64,000 nt of DNA from Parietichytrium sp. I65-24A (lineage: Eukaryota > Sar > Bigyra > Thraustochytrida > Thraustochytriidae), in the NCBI GenBank assembly GCA_012862575.1, contig BLSF01000040.1:1-64000 (forward strand), in the 5' to 3' direction. Shown piece after piece: positions 9,616 to 20,055 of the stretch (its first letter is position 1; each line of letters begins with the position of its first letter). A program made the position numbers and the translations under genes. The notes beneath the pieces are model-generated. The model saw nothing but the letters and a program-made list of their open reading frames with translations, was not told the DNA's origin and did no database searches.

Positions 9616-11820
9616 TCACGCTGTCTCCTCAATCTTCACCACAAAATTCCATGCCGCTGTTTCATACGAGTCAAGCTCAATTTGAATTGCGCAACAATTC
9701 TTTAAATCCCGAACCTGTTTACCAACCACAACACCCTTGGAAGCTTCGACACTGAGCTGTTCAGGACGGCAAGAAAAGGCAACAAGCCCCGACCTGAGCA
9801 CCAATGTCGTCGGGCCACTCACAGCGTACCTGTTTTCACCCAAACTTTCAACCTGAATCCGACCGTCTGCCAAAGCAGCCATATGTAGGGTGCATCCAAT
9901 GACCGGGACTCCCGCTCGCGCAGTCTGCAAGGCTAGAGTCGCAAATGGCGCAAGAGTGACTTCTTCGCCAGCAGACACGGCCCTCTCGTTCCAAAAGTCG
10001 AACCCGTCGTGAAGTGCTCTGACGGTTTTGGCAGACTTCTCCCAGTTCACCAGAGCGACAACGTCGTGTTCACTGTCGCTCGCCGAGTTGTTTTTTAACG
10101 CAAGCCCCAATGGAGGAGCGTTGCTCGCAGTAAGATCTCCTAGAGGTTGGCCGCGCAACGGAGTTGGCGGCAATACACTCAATGCAACCCTTTTCCTGTC
10201 AACCTCGAGAGTCTCCATATTGTCGGTAAATAGGAGCAGCCCACCAGTCAGTCCAAGGATAGTCACCTGGGTCCGCACCTGTTCCTCGGTCATGGAGTTG
10301 CCTTTGCGTCTTAGCACGAGGCAGTCAGGATCATTGTATTTCCAGTAATGCCCTTGCATGAACCACCTCGTCATGTTGCCCCATAGCGCTTTTGAGCAGC
10401 ATGGGATCCACCAATCCCCAACAAAAAACTTTTGAAGCGAAGGCTCGAACCATCTTTCTGCCGTGTCGCAGCTTACACGAAGACTGTCAAAACAATTGCT
10501 CTGCATAGATGGCATGATTGGCGCCCCGCACCCAAGGAGAAATGCATCGGGACCGATTCCGCGGCGGATTGCCTTCACGCCAGCAATGTACGCTTCTACA
10601 CGCGTCATCTCATCGCGCTTGTGCCGCAATCCTTCCCGAAACCCAGCAGCCATAAAGTCCACCTTAAAAAATCCCCAGTTTTTGGCCAGTTCCCGAAATG
10701 TTTTCTCGATGTGCTCCAAGACACTGGGGTGGCTCAGATCCAAGATGTACATTACCATGCTTGACAAGCTGCCTTTGCGCTTCCATGCCGGATTGAAGTG
10801 GCCAACGACAAATTTGGACGGCTTATCGATCCTTCGCAAAAACCAGTCTGGGTGTTCTTTGAACAACTTGGAAGTCTTGGATGCAAGAAAGGGTGCAACC
10901 CATAACCCAGGATCGAAGCCATTGTTTCTGATTTCTGCCGCAACGTCCTCAAGCTTTGCTGCGCCAAACTCAGGCCGAGTTTCGAGCCAGTCGCCAGTGT
11001 TTAGCTGATAACCATCATCGAGCTGGAAAACATTGATGGCACGCTTGAGATCCTTGTCTGCCGAAAGAGCAGACAAGACGTGATTCACATCTTTAAAGGT
11101 GACGTGCTCGTAAAATTCATACCACGATCCCCAGCCCACAGGAGCCCGACCTAGATTTCGCAAGTTTGACGCCATGGCTAGTTCAGGATCGTTGTTTAAA
11201 TCCTGATTTGCGCAGCACTCTGCGGCAAATTTATCAAGCAGCTCTTGACACGACTCCCCTTCCATCATCACAAAGCCCTCCTCAAACTTGCGACTCAGCC
11301 CGGGCTGCCCGACATCGATCAGGCAGCAGACATGCCCGCGAGAGACCCAAAACGCAACCGCAGCTGTCTTGCACGAAGTGGAGCCAATCAAGCAAAACCT
11401 GTCCTTCAACTTGAATACGACCATACCGTGCGATTCGAGTCCAGCCCCACGCTCGCTCCATACAGCGTGATCGACGTCGTGAAACATCCCTGAAAGCCCC
11501 AATCGGCTCGCGATCGACTTTTTGCGTCTATCCACTCCCAGATTGGCCCCATGGCTCAAGCTCCACGTCTGATACCCTTGCACAAAGCTATGTTCGATAC
11601 CCTTGCCCGCAAAGCCGAGCTGCACCTGCCCAACCCTTTGATCACCAGGAGATACACTCACGCGGCCATCGTGCACCGCGACCCTTGCGGCCCCCTCAAA
11701 CACTGTGCGTTGGCCATCGCTCTTGGCGGCTTTCAGAGGCACCCACGCGTCCCTCTGGCTCTGGCGCACGGAGCAGGCCACTTGCAACCCTTCAATCATA
11801 GTCGTTCTGGCCGGGAACAT
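9616..11820 (-). CDS. GH36-type alpha-galactosidase (clan GH-D)
   Basis: A 734-residue glycoside hydrolase. A beta-rich N-terminal domain is followed by a TIM barrel with VFQLDDGYQ near 265-272, the nucleophile in FFKVDFMAAG (Asp388) and the acid/base in SCDTAERW (Asp452), as in GH36 alpha-galactosidases and raffinose/stachyose enzymes. A small C-terminal beta domain completes it. I see no signal peptide, so it may act in the cytosol. The substrate could be melibiose-type sugars or galactosyl glycolipids. It ends 240 bp from the ceramidase stop (convergent). The family is common in bacteria, so horizontal origin is possible but untested. Confidence 0.85.
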   Translation of the reverse strand: MFPARTTMIEGLQVACSVRQSQRDAWVPLKAAKSDGQRTVFEGAARVAVHDGRVSVSPGDQRVGQVQLGFAGKGIEHSFVQGYQTWSLSHGANLGVDRRKKSIASRLGLSGMFHDVDHAVWSERGAGLESHGMVVFKLKDRFCLIGSTSCKTAAVAFWVSRGHVCCLIDVGQPGLSRKFEEGFVMMEGESCQELLDKFAAECCANQDLNNDPELAMASNLRNLGRAPVGWGSWYEFYEHVTFKDVNHVLSALSADKDLKRAINVFQLDDGYQLNTGDWLETRPEFGAAKLEDVAAEIRNNGFDPGLWVAPFLASKTSKLFKEHPDWFLRRIDKPSKFVVGHFNPAWKRKGSLSSMVMYILDLSHPSVLEHIEKTFRELAKNWGFFKVDFMAAGFREGLRHKRDEMTRVEAYIAGVKAIRRGIGPDAFLLGCGAPIMPSMQSNCFDSLRVSCDTAERWFEPSLQKFFVGDWWIPCCSKALWGNMTRWFMQGHYWKYNDPDCLVLRRKGNSMTEEQVRTQVTILGLTGGLLLFTDNMETLEVDRKRVALSVLPPTPLRGQPLGDLTASNAPPLGLALKNNSASDSEHDVVALVNWEKSAKTVRALHDGFDFWNERAVSAGEEVTLAPFATLALQTARAGVPVIGCTLHMAALADGRIQVESLGENRYAVSGPTTLVLRSGLVAFSCRPEQLSVEASKGVVVGKQVRDLKNCCAIQIELDSYETAAWNFVVKIEETA

Positions 11821-13128
11821 TGAACAGGGAACAGGGCCTTAAATAGATTTGGAGACTTGGGGACCTGCCTCTCGTCTCCTGAAAACCGCTGCTTTTTCAC
11901 TCACTCGCCGTCAATGAGCGACTGCGCTCTTACTTCTGAACCAAATTGGCTGGCGTTCGTCAGTTTTGAGCAGGACTGCATCTTCATTGAACTACAGCGA
12001 AGGGACAGCAAGTTTCATGCGTGCTACTACTGTAGTGCGACTTGAAGCGTTCTCGTGCAAGTGTGTGAGTGCTTGGGCGCAATGCATGTTGCATTGACAT
12101 GCGAGCAAAGTAAATGTCATCACCTTTTTTAACAACATTTCCATTGTCAGTGGCACATTGAGAATGTCTTTTTCATCTGCTCTGCAATTTCCTGGGGCGC
12201 GATTTTACTGTCAAGTAATTTTGTGAAAATAATCGCAAATACATGTCATCATTTATCTAACACTATCATTAATATCCATTATGCAAACCAAGTCCGTAGC
12301 TATGGTTACCCAAAAAGAGTTAATATCTACCACTCCAAAACTTTGCATTACACTCAAGGCTAGCCCAGTCACGCTTCGTTATTACATATTCTTGTATTTT
12401 TATACATATATTACATGTATTTGCGCAACTTGCCAAGATTTTTTCACTGCACCCATCCCCCCCAGGACCAGAGCAGCCAGCGCAAACTCTAGTCGACCAA
12501 TAGGAAACGTGAGGATGACTCTCAGTAAAACGAAGCGAACTGTAGTACACGATTACTAGGTACACACCACTTGCGACTGGAGTCGCAGTCAATTTCAGGT
12601 TCGCAGGAGTGCGTGACGTGAGCTCTATCAGAGCGGAGCAGTTATGTTTCGCCAATGCAAATGTCAACGTCAAAAGTTAACGTCAATGTCAATGCCATGG
12701 TCAAGGCCAATGACCATTTCAATGCCTCAGTGCGTAGCATTAGATTACAGCGTGAGAAGTTCTGACTGTGAGTTTGACACCGAGACCAACTTGCGTTAAG
12801 AACTTGCTCGACTTTGTCAGCCCCACCCCGAGTTAAAGTACTTATTGCATGGAAGGCGTTGGCGAGTCGAACGATGGATATGGTGCGAACTTCCAAAAAA
12901 GCATTGTGGTCTGGGATACGAGGCGCACAGGCCCTGTCGAAGAAGGGAGGCAACGGAAGACGGCTCAAAGTTTCAAACTTGGAATGACAAGACACCGCGA
13001 ATGAGCGGTTGTCAAAGCAGCTTTTGGATTTTGTTTCGACAAGGAAGACTTCGTGGGCCAAGCCTTAATTTAAAAAAAAAGGCTCGACATCGAGAAAAAA
13101 TTGGAATAGACCATAAATCATCGAGCAT
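11821..13128. other. Intergenic, no gene recognised
   Basis: About 1.3 kb between the alpha-galactosidase start and the 3' end of the sugar transporter. There is a degenerate GTCAA-rich stretch around 12660-12720 (repeated GTCAACGTCAA/GTCAATG words). No coding signal that I trust. Confidence 0.5.
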
Positions 13129-14217
13129 CTACACAACAGATGTTTTGTGAGCATCAGAGCGACGGGGCGGTGGGGGTGTAGAATACAAAAATACAGCGCC
13201 AATCACCAGTGCTGCTCCGATGAGAAAGAGTGAAGAGACGCGAAAATCAAAGAGCAGAGTGGACAAGTAGGTACTAAACACAATCGAGATGGACGTCGCA
13301 AAGCCCTTCAAAATATTGTCCGCATACTTCATGACGACAGCGATCATGAGTCCGCCGCCAGCCTGGTTTAAGATGACGAACCAAACGATGGGCTTGTAGC
13401 CCTGAAAGAAGCCTCCACGAACAACCTTATCGAGATCCGTTGCAAATACAGCAAAAAGGCCAAGCAAAATTCCAAACACGGTCAACTGAATGTTACGCAT
13501 GAACAGAGATACTGTGCGCCCTTGCTTGAGCATTTTCTCGGTGTAGACGCCAGCAAAACCACTCGTAAGCGATGCTGCCAAAACTGCTAAAAGACCTACC
13601 AGGGCGCTCTGTCCATCTTTTGCTTGCCCGTCGGACTTCCCACCAGAATTGGCGAGTTGCACAAGTCCTACCCCCACGGTGAGCAAAAGCAACGAGAAGA
13701 TTTGATATCGATTCATTGACCGGCCCAGCATCAAAAAGGTCATAAGAGCCGTGGTCAGTATTTTCATCTGGTACGAGATCTGGTACACAGCCACCTCCAG
13801 ATTGGACAGCGCCACAAACAGCAGGTTATTCTGAACGGTGTACAAGAGCCCAGGAACTGCAAGCTTGATCGTGTCTTGCGTAAAGAGCTCTGAGCTAATA
13901 TAATCAAAAACATCCAAGCCCTTGTCCTGGGCCAAGCAAACGAACGAAATTAACAATTTGAACACTTCTGCGCACACCACTGCAGTCGAACTGATATACA
14001 TAGGCCCTTCCTGCACGCGCGAGTACCGCATCGCCAGCACCAACAGAGTATTCTGCACCACCAACACCACCAAACTGAACCACTTGATCGACACTCTCAC
14101 TCCGCAGAGCTCCACGGAAGGTTCTTTCTTGACAGAAGAGTCCGCACGCGCCCGCCGCCCCTGCTCCTCGCTTGCGATCCATTTTCGATTCTTCATGTTC
14201 ACGCTTGCAGACGCCAT
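13129..14217 (-). CDS. Nucleotide-sugar transporter (SLC35A-like)
   Basis: A 362-residue protein with about ten hydrophobic segments, beginning at the ATG at 14217. Motifs such as VQNNLLFVALSNLEVAVYQ and YQMKILTTALM match the SLC35A group (UDP-galactose, UDP-GlcNAc and CMP-sialic acid carriers), Golgi antiporters that exchange nucleotide sugars for nucleoside monophosphates. The cytosolic N-terminus is basic, and the tail is short and Pro/Arg-rich. I cannot decide which sugar it carries. Single open frame. Confidence 0.88.
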   Translation of the reverse strand: MASASVNMKNRKWIASEEQGRRARADSSVKKEPSVELCGVRVSIKWFSLVVLVVQNTLLVLAMRYSRVQEGPMYISSTAVVCAEVFKLLISFVCLAQDKGLDVFDYISSELFTQDTIKLAVPGLLYTVQNNLLFVALSNLEVAVYQISYQMKILTTALMTFLMLGRSMNRYQIFSLLLLTVGVGLVQLANSGGKSDGQAKDGQSALVGLLAVLAASLTSGFAGVYTEKMLKQGRTVSLFMRNIQLTVFGILLGLFAVFATDLDKVVRGGFFQGYKPIVWFVILNQAGGGLMIAVVMKYADNILKGFATSISIVFSTYLSTLLFDFRVSSLFLIGAALVIGAVFLYSTPPPPRRSDAHKTSVV

Positions 14218-15438
14218 GGCATCGCGAGGCGTTGCCCGATGCTAACCCTCGCTGGCCTCCAGAGACCAGCCTTCTCTCTCCTCTCTCTCTCTCTCTCTCT
14301 CTATTTCTCTTTCTCGTTCTTGTTCTTCCTATCTAACTATGTCTCTCTTTTCTTCCTTCGCCTCTGTGGATCGCCAGCTCATGCTTGCTGCGCTCATTTA
14401 CTCATTTCTACTCCTTCTCTTCCTTCTTCCTTCACACGATCGAGCTCACAAAAGCACGTCACTAGGGCCTCCGCGTGACGAGACTCGAAGCCGCCAGTGA
14501 CTGCTGTGCTCGTACATGCTCATACATGCTCGATCATGCTCGTACCATCTTGTGCCGGTGGAAGGTGGTTCCATCATGACAAGAAATCACTTTGGGCGTG
14601 TGATTTCAATCTCTTTTGGTTTGATACGTTCTATCTATACATTGATTGGAAGAAAAGGACGCGATATGTGCTCTGAAATGCCAAGAGCAGTTTAGGCTTG
14701 GTCCAAATTGGATCCAAGCTCGTCAGATCTCCTCCCCCATACTTGCACCAACTCACTTCACCAATAGTTAGTTTAGGTTAGGATAGGTTAATAGGCGATA
14801 TGGAGAACAAGGAAGCGCTTCCCTGGCCGTTGGCTAAGGTTAGCAACTTGGCGAGTTTGTCAAGAAAAAATTTCAGTCAGCTAGAAGGTGAAAATTAAAT
14901 TGAAACAGAAACGAGAGAATCGAGCTTTCACAAACCCGTAAATGGGTCATACATTGGTGTTGAAGAGGTGAACTCATCGATCGGTCTCCGAAAGAGATTG
15001 AAAAGAGAGCAATCAGGTCTCAAGAGTCAACCAGACGTGCCAGAGTAGTTGACGAGCAGTCGCGACCTTTGGTAAGGAAATAAGGAAACGTCTCTTGCTC
15101 TTGTCTTCTTTTCTGCTTTGGTCATGGGCACCAAGCGTTGAGGAGTGGTTGCTTCGTCGTTTGCAATCTTTCATTCAGACAATACGGAGCCGTGAAAAGA
15201 AAATTGTTTTTTACTATATACTTCGCCAAAGAGTTAGCGAGAGCCAAAGAGCAAAGGAGCCAACGCGCTTCTACTGGCGGTGCCATCACTCCGAAGCACG
15301 CTCCTCATTTTTATACAAAAGGCTCCTGCGTGCGGGAGAAGCGGGAGACGTCGAAACAGGGCGCGACGACAGACGCCAGCAGCGAAAGTGTAAGTGGAAA
15401 CCATGCAGTGACCATCTGGCCGCGTCTTGACCAAGGCA
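14218..15438. other. Intergenic between divergent genes
   Basis: A 1.2 kb stretch between the transporter (leftward) and the WW/pseudokinase gene (rightward). It holds a TC microsatellite at about 14274-14302 and short T/C-rich tracts near the transporter start. No RNA gene seen. Confidence 0.5.
14274..14302 (+). repeat. (TC)n microsatellite
   Basis: About 14 CT units just upstream of the nucleotide-sugar transporter start, probably in its 5' UTR or promoter. Confidence 0.9.
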
Positions 15439-18400
15439 ATGTGGAGCAGGGTATGGGACGACGCGTCTCAGGTGTATGTGAACTGGTGGACTTCCGATGA
15501 CGCGAATGGCGCAGACGCGAGCCAGGCGCAGCAAGCGTGGGAGGAATATTATGACCAGGATGGCTCCCTGTACTTTTACGAGCGGTATTCGGGTTTGACA
15601 GCCTGGGAGCTGCCAGACTTGGACAATGCGTACGCCATTGCGGGACAGGGAGCGTGGGACAGTCAGTGGGACGGCGAGCCGCAGACCTCTGAACAGTATT
15701 GGCAGATGTGCTTTGACTATGAAACGCAGTATTATTATTACATCAACACGACCACCGGGGAAAGCGTGTGGGAGCTTCCTGAAAGCGCAAAGCTCATCCC
15801 GGAGCAGCAAGAAGGACAACAATGGGCTGCTGAACAGGCCGCGACTTTTGATCAAGCCGAATCATACACATACAATCAAGATGAAGCATACAACTACAAC
15901 GATTACAACTTGGGGTTGCACGATGAGGCAGCCCCCACGGATTACGCTCCCGCGGAAACTCAGTTCTGGAACGGGAGCGAATCTGCAGCACAATCGGGGG
16001 ACGTTGATGACAATCCTGTCGAAGTCGCTTTGAAGGAAGATCCAGGAGCGGCGCCTTCATCCGAACTAAATGCAGGAGAAACGGGACGGGTAGCGGGAGA
16101 AGAAGAGGCGCATAACAAAGACATCTCAGAGGCAACCAGCCGCGAGACTTTACTTGTCGAGGCGAAGAGCGTGGATTCACAGGATCTCGTGAACCAAGGT
16201 GGCCCCAAAACGAACCCGGAAGATGGTCTGAAATCATCAGCGCGACCAGCTGTAGGCAGCGCCAACAAGCCATTGGAAGACTTGTCGGATAGCAAAATAG
16301 AGGACACTCTCTTGTCGGATGATTCCACGGAGGCTCCGGTCGAGGAATCGGAACATAGTGCAGAACCGTTTCCTTCAATAGAGCCTGCGAATCCGGAATG
16401 TGACGGAACTGGCAGAGAGCAAGAGCCGGTGACGAATATAGACAACGAGGAGGTATTAAGCGCGAATGGGGGAAAGGCTGCGGAGCCAAAGAATCTAGAA
16501 GAAACATTGGATCCTGTGAACGACGACGCTGAGCTGGGTAGCTCTCTGACAGGGAAATCGATCACATCTGCGTCGGCAACCGCACCAGTGAAGCCCAGCC
16601 CCTCAGCGGTGTCTCAAGTTCAACCATCGGAAACCAATGTTAAACGAAAACAGTCGAACGGGAAAGAGGGGAAGCGGGCGCCATGCCATGATGACGTTGG
16701 GCACGAGGATCTGAAATATGCGATAGCAGTTGTGTTCAGTGCCATCCTATCGACAGTAAATTGCAGGTCACAAAACGATGCGAAAATAGGCCGCGCGGAC
16801 CTCTTTCGAGCGCTCGCGTCCAGTCAACAGGTTCGTGAAGCCTTTAGAAATCCAGTGTTGCGCTGCTTCGATGACATGTTTCGACCTGCTACAATTGCAA
16901 GAGACTTTGCCCGTCTAGACACTGATCGCGATGGCTTTGTCAAGGAGAAGGATCTTTTTGCGCTCGCAGTGTCTGGCACACCAAAGCGAAGGATGCTCAG
17001 ACCATATCGAGAAAGGATGGCGGGGAAGCAAAAGCAGATGGAGTTTGAAACAGTTTTAATCACTGTGAATGCACCAAACGAAATCACTCAAGCTCTAGGG
17101 TTGCCGAACATAGGGTCGGTGCCATATTCACACCTCTCTCGAAGAAAGCGATTTGAGCGATTTCTGGAAGAGAGAAAGGTCGCTCTCACTCAGCTTAAAC
17201 ACGAACATCGCTCTCACATACAAACCCGCGCGATGCAAGAGCGGAAGAGGATCACAACGTTCGAGCAAGCGGTCAAACGCGCAGAAGAGAAGGAGCTTAG
17301 GGATCGCACCAAGCATCGCCAGACGTTGGCGCTAGACAAAGAAGCAGAGTTGCGGCGACGATCTGTGGCAATTACCAAGGACTTTCTCACTCGCCAGCGC
17401 GCCGAGCCCTTGAACGCAGGGGCTCATACAAATCCGGGACAAAGTGGTAACTCAGAACCGGTCAATCCGGAGGGAGGATCTCAAGCCTCAGCATCTGTCC
17501 GGCGAGGAATGAGCTTTATGGGCAAAAAGCTTTTACTCCCGTCCATCGCTGCGGGGTCAAGTCGCAAATTGAGTGGCGTGGATAAACAAAACCAAGAGCA
17601 CGATAACCTCATTAAGAAGGAGTCTGAGAAGAGCATCTGTATCGACGAGAGCGACCCGGAGTCGCTAGACGCTGCAATCAAGTCTCTTTCACCCAGTCTG
17701 CGGCGTGACTTGGAGAACTGGCAGAAGGAAGAGGGGGAGAGGCTGGAGCTCGAGTTGGAAGAGAAGATGAGCAAGAGGATAGCACAATGGACTCGCGAAA
17801 AGCACAAGGAGGCAAAGGATGAAGCCGAGAGGAGGATGATGTTCGAGGCCGAGACTAAACAAAAGGAAGCAGATCATACCGAGCAGGTCAGAGCCTACCT
17901 TACGGAGACAGTCGCCTTGGAAGACCACGAGCGAACCCTTCGCCAGCTGGAGGACGAGAAATTTGCTCTTGTTCAGCATCAGAGACGCAGCTTTTTGGAC
18001 ACCGCATCGCAGTGCTTTGATCGGCCCATCATGAGAAGGATGGTGTGGGACCGCACGCTCAAAGTAAAAGGACAGTTCAACCGTGACCTTCACTTATTGC
18101 GCGATCAACTGACCAAGGAGAGTTTGGTGCTCACTACTTTCCCGTGCATCAAGGAAGGATCTCACGAGGCAACGAGAAGAAGAGCAGAGAGCCTTGTTGC
18201 GCTTCTTCGAGCGTACAAAGAGGCCGCGCGGCCGGTGCACCTGTCTCGTGCCCAACGGAATGACGATCGCGCACCATCGTTTTCAAAATTCGTTGCAGCT
18301 GTGCAGATGGCTTTTGCCCACAAAATTTCCGGTATGCACACTGTATTTGCCTTCGTGACATTTTACGAAGGGAAGCGATTGAAAAATGCGCTTGACGAAT

Positions 18401-19098
18401 TGTACAAGGGTTGTAACGGCGGCGGCGTTATCTCGGAGTCAACAGTTGCTCGATGGGCAGAGCAGCTCGGGAAAGCCATTCGCGCATTGCACAATCGCGG
18501 GATTGCTCACAGAGGAGTCGAGCCTGCGTGCATTTTCATGGATAGCCGAGGGGATCTCAAATTGGGATTGGCCAAAGATCTGCAGAGCATGGTGGATGGA
18601 GAACAACTGCACTTTAAGGTCAAGTCGCCGACAGTTCTCACGGACTATACCGCCCCAGAAATCTTCTTTCGAGCTGGAGGTTCACTTCGCCAAGTTACAA
18701 GCGATTTCTCGGAGCTTTGTAAAGCGGACATCTGGAGTCTTGGAAGCGTAGTTTTCGCGTGCGCAACCGGAAAGCCGCCGCCGAGGCAGGAGGATCTGGT
18801 AATTTCTAGGCTGGTGAGCACGCCAAAGGTGCGACGCTTCAAGCGATGGTTCCGAAATTTTCTTCGAATTACTTTACAAAATGATCCAAAAGCTCGAGGC
18901 TCCATATTTGATGTCCTGGACTTGTTCGGGGATGAAGCGGACCAAGTGCTGATGTCAGCAGCGGAGCAGAAATCCGCGCACGAGCGGTCGCTCCAGAAGC
19001 AAGCCACCTCAATCCGATTTAGTGTTGGCGGCAGAAAAACTCGAGACGGCGGCACCGCCCTTGGCCACAGAGAAGCAGACACCCAGATTCCGAACTAG
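15439..19098 (+). CDS. WW-domain / EF-hand / pseudokinase scaffold protein
   Basis: A 1219-residue protein read from the ATG at 15439. Two WW-like modules lie near residues 34-60 and 87-115. A long acidic, disordered region follows, then an EF-hand-like loop (DTDRDGFVKEKD, about 494-505), a charged coiled coil (about 570-900) and a C-terminal kinase-like fold. In that fold the HRD motif reads HRG (about residue 1024) and the DFG position reads GLA, while an APE motif is kept, so it is probably a pseudokinase. A role as a Ca2+-responsive, Pro-motif-binding scaffold is inference. Its last 90 nt overlap the end of the convergent VTT gene. Confidence 0.75.
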   Translation: MWSRVWDDASQVYVNWWTSDDANGADASQAQQAWEEYYDQDGSLYFYERYSGLTAWELPDLDNAYAIAGQGAWDSQWDGEPQTSEQYWQMCFDYETQYYYYINTTTGESVWELPESAKLIPEQQEGQQWAAEQAATFDQAESYTYNQDEAYNYNDYNLGLHDEAAPTDYAPAETQFWNGSESAAQSGDVDDNPVEVALKEDPGAAPSSELNAGETGRVAGEEEAHNKDISEATSRETLLVEAKSVDSQDLVNQGGPKTNPEDGLKSSARPAVGSANKPLEDLSDSKIEDTLLSDDSTEAPVEESEHSAEPFPSIEPANPECDGTGREQEPVTNIDNEEVLSANGGKAAEPKNLEETLDPVNDDAELGSSLTGKSITSASATAPVKPSPSAVSQVQPSETNVKRKQSNGKEGKRAPCHDDVGHEDLKYAIAVVFSAILSTVNCRSQNDAKIGRADLFRALASSQQVREAFRNPVLRCFDDMFRPATIARDFARLDTDRDGFVKEKDLFALAVSGTPKRRMLRPYRERMAGKQKQMEFETVLITVNAPNEITQALGLPNIGSVPYSHLSRRKRFERFLEERKVALTQLKHEHRSHIQTRAMQERKRITTFEQAVKRAEEKELRDRTKHRQTLALDKEAELRRRSVAITKDFLTRQRAEPLNAGAHTNPGQSGNSEPVNPEGGSQASASVRRGMSFMGKKLLLPSIAAGSSRKLSGVDKQNQEHDNLIKKESEKSICIDESDPESLDAAIKSLSPSLRRDLENWQKEEGERLELELEEKMSKRIAQWTREKHKEAKDEAERRMMFEAETKQKEADHTEQVRAYLTETVALEDHERTLRQLEDEKFALVQHQRRSFLDTASQCFDRPIMRRMVWDRTLKVKGQFNRDLHLLRDQLTKESLVLTTFPCIKEGSHEATRRRAESLVALLRAYKEAARPVHLSRAQRNDDRAPSFSKFVAAVQMAFAHKISGMHTVFAFVTFYEGKRLKNALDELYKGCNGGGVISESTVARWAEQLGKAIRALHNRGIAHRGVEPACIFMDSRGDLKLGLAKDLQSMVDGEQLHFKVKSPTVLTDYTAPEIFFRAGGSLRQVTSDFSELCKADIWSLGSVVFACATGKPPPRQEDLVISRLVSTPKVRRFKRWFRNFLRITLQNDPKARGSIFDVLDLFGDEADQVLMSAAEQKSAHERSLQKQATSIRFSVGGRKTRDGGTALGHREADTQIPN

Positions 19099-19524
19099 AC
19101 GCCCTAGTACAATGCTCAGCACAAGACCGACCACCGGCATGCCTGTGAAAGCTCCCACGAATAGAAACGGATGGATTGGGAGCACCGTGGACAGCACTAG
19201 TGAGGCTGCCAGCCCGTAGGTCTGAAAGAACTGTGAAGTTTGCTCCCACGTGTCCGACTCAAAAACTTGCGGGTATCTCTGCTTGACTGCGTCCGGATTG
19301 TAATAGGCAATGAGGCAGAAACTCAGGCATCCCACCAGGCAGCCTAGCGTCTGGATCACCGCAATCAGCGCCCATCTTCGCGGCTGGGCCACGACGGCAG
19401 CAACCAAGAACAGATCATTCGGCACCACCAAAATGTACGTATCGAGCGCGTGCAGACCCGCCACGGCCACTGGAAACCAGAGCTTTCCAGAGTGAACCAG
19501 CAGCTTGTCTTTGAGCCTTTGCAT
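19009..19524 (-). CDS. Small VTT/DedA-like membrane protein
   Basis: A 171-residue protein from the ATG at 19524 (the frame is open to a GTG at 19533). It has three to four hydrophobic segments and Gly/Pro turns such as GAFTGMPVV, with PNDLF near the N-terminus. This resembles the YqaA/SNARE-associated (VTT) group of membrane proteins; the assignment is tentative. Its 3' end overlaps the WW/pseudokinase gene by 90 bp on the opposite strand. Confidence 0.55.
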   Translation of the reverse strand: MQRLKDKLLVHSGKLWFPVAVAGLHALDTYILVVPNDLFLVAAVVAQPRRWALIAVIQTLGCLVGCLSFCLIAYYNPDAVKQRYPQVFESDTWEQTSQFFQTYGLAASLVLSTVLPIHPFLFVGAFTGMPVVGLVLSIVLGRLVRNLGVCFSVAKGGAAVSSFSAANTKSD

Positions 19525-20055
19525 CCTCGTCACGAAAGGAGATCGCCACGCGCCCTCACACTTCTGCGCCCTCCTTTTCTTTTCTCCTCGAACTCTCTCG
19601 CCCTGTCTCCGCGGGCTTGCGGGTCTGATGCTGATGTTACGAGACTTGTGGCCTCCGCGCGCACCAATGCGTGCCCTCCTTCCAACTTTGGACAGGTCAA
19701 GCTCAACACTTGTTGGAAATTCGAACGATTAGTGTAGTGCAGTATACAAGACTGTGTTACAGTGAATCAATCAACTTGAAGGCAGATAAAATAAAAGAAT
19801 AAAAAAATGTTGAACTGCAAGCGGGAATATGAATGTGAATAACTTTGCGGCAGGATCAGTGTTTGGGGTGTTTTGTTCACATGCTTGTTATGTTTGACGG
19901 TCGATTGCAGGAAAAGTGAACTTTGTTTTCTCTCAAAAAAAAAAGTAAAGCGAAACTTCGGAGGACGCCGTTCGACGAGAATGCAAGTGCAAGTGTGTTG
20001 ATTGATTGTAACTGTAAAATTAACTGTTCTGTAAAAAGACTGACACATTCAATGT
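19525..20055. other. Intergenic, no gene recognised
   Basis: An AT-rich stretch between the VTT-like gene start and the 3' end of the Ca2+-ATPase gene; the part next to the ATPase is probably its 3' UTR. Nothing else recognised. Confidence 0.5.
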
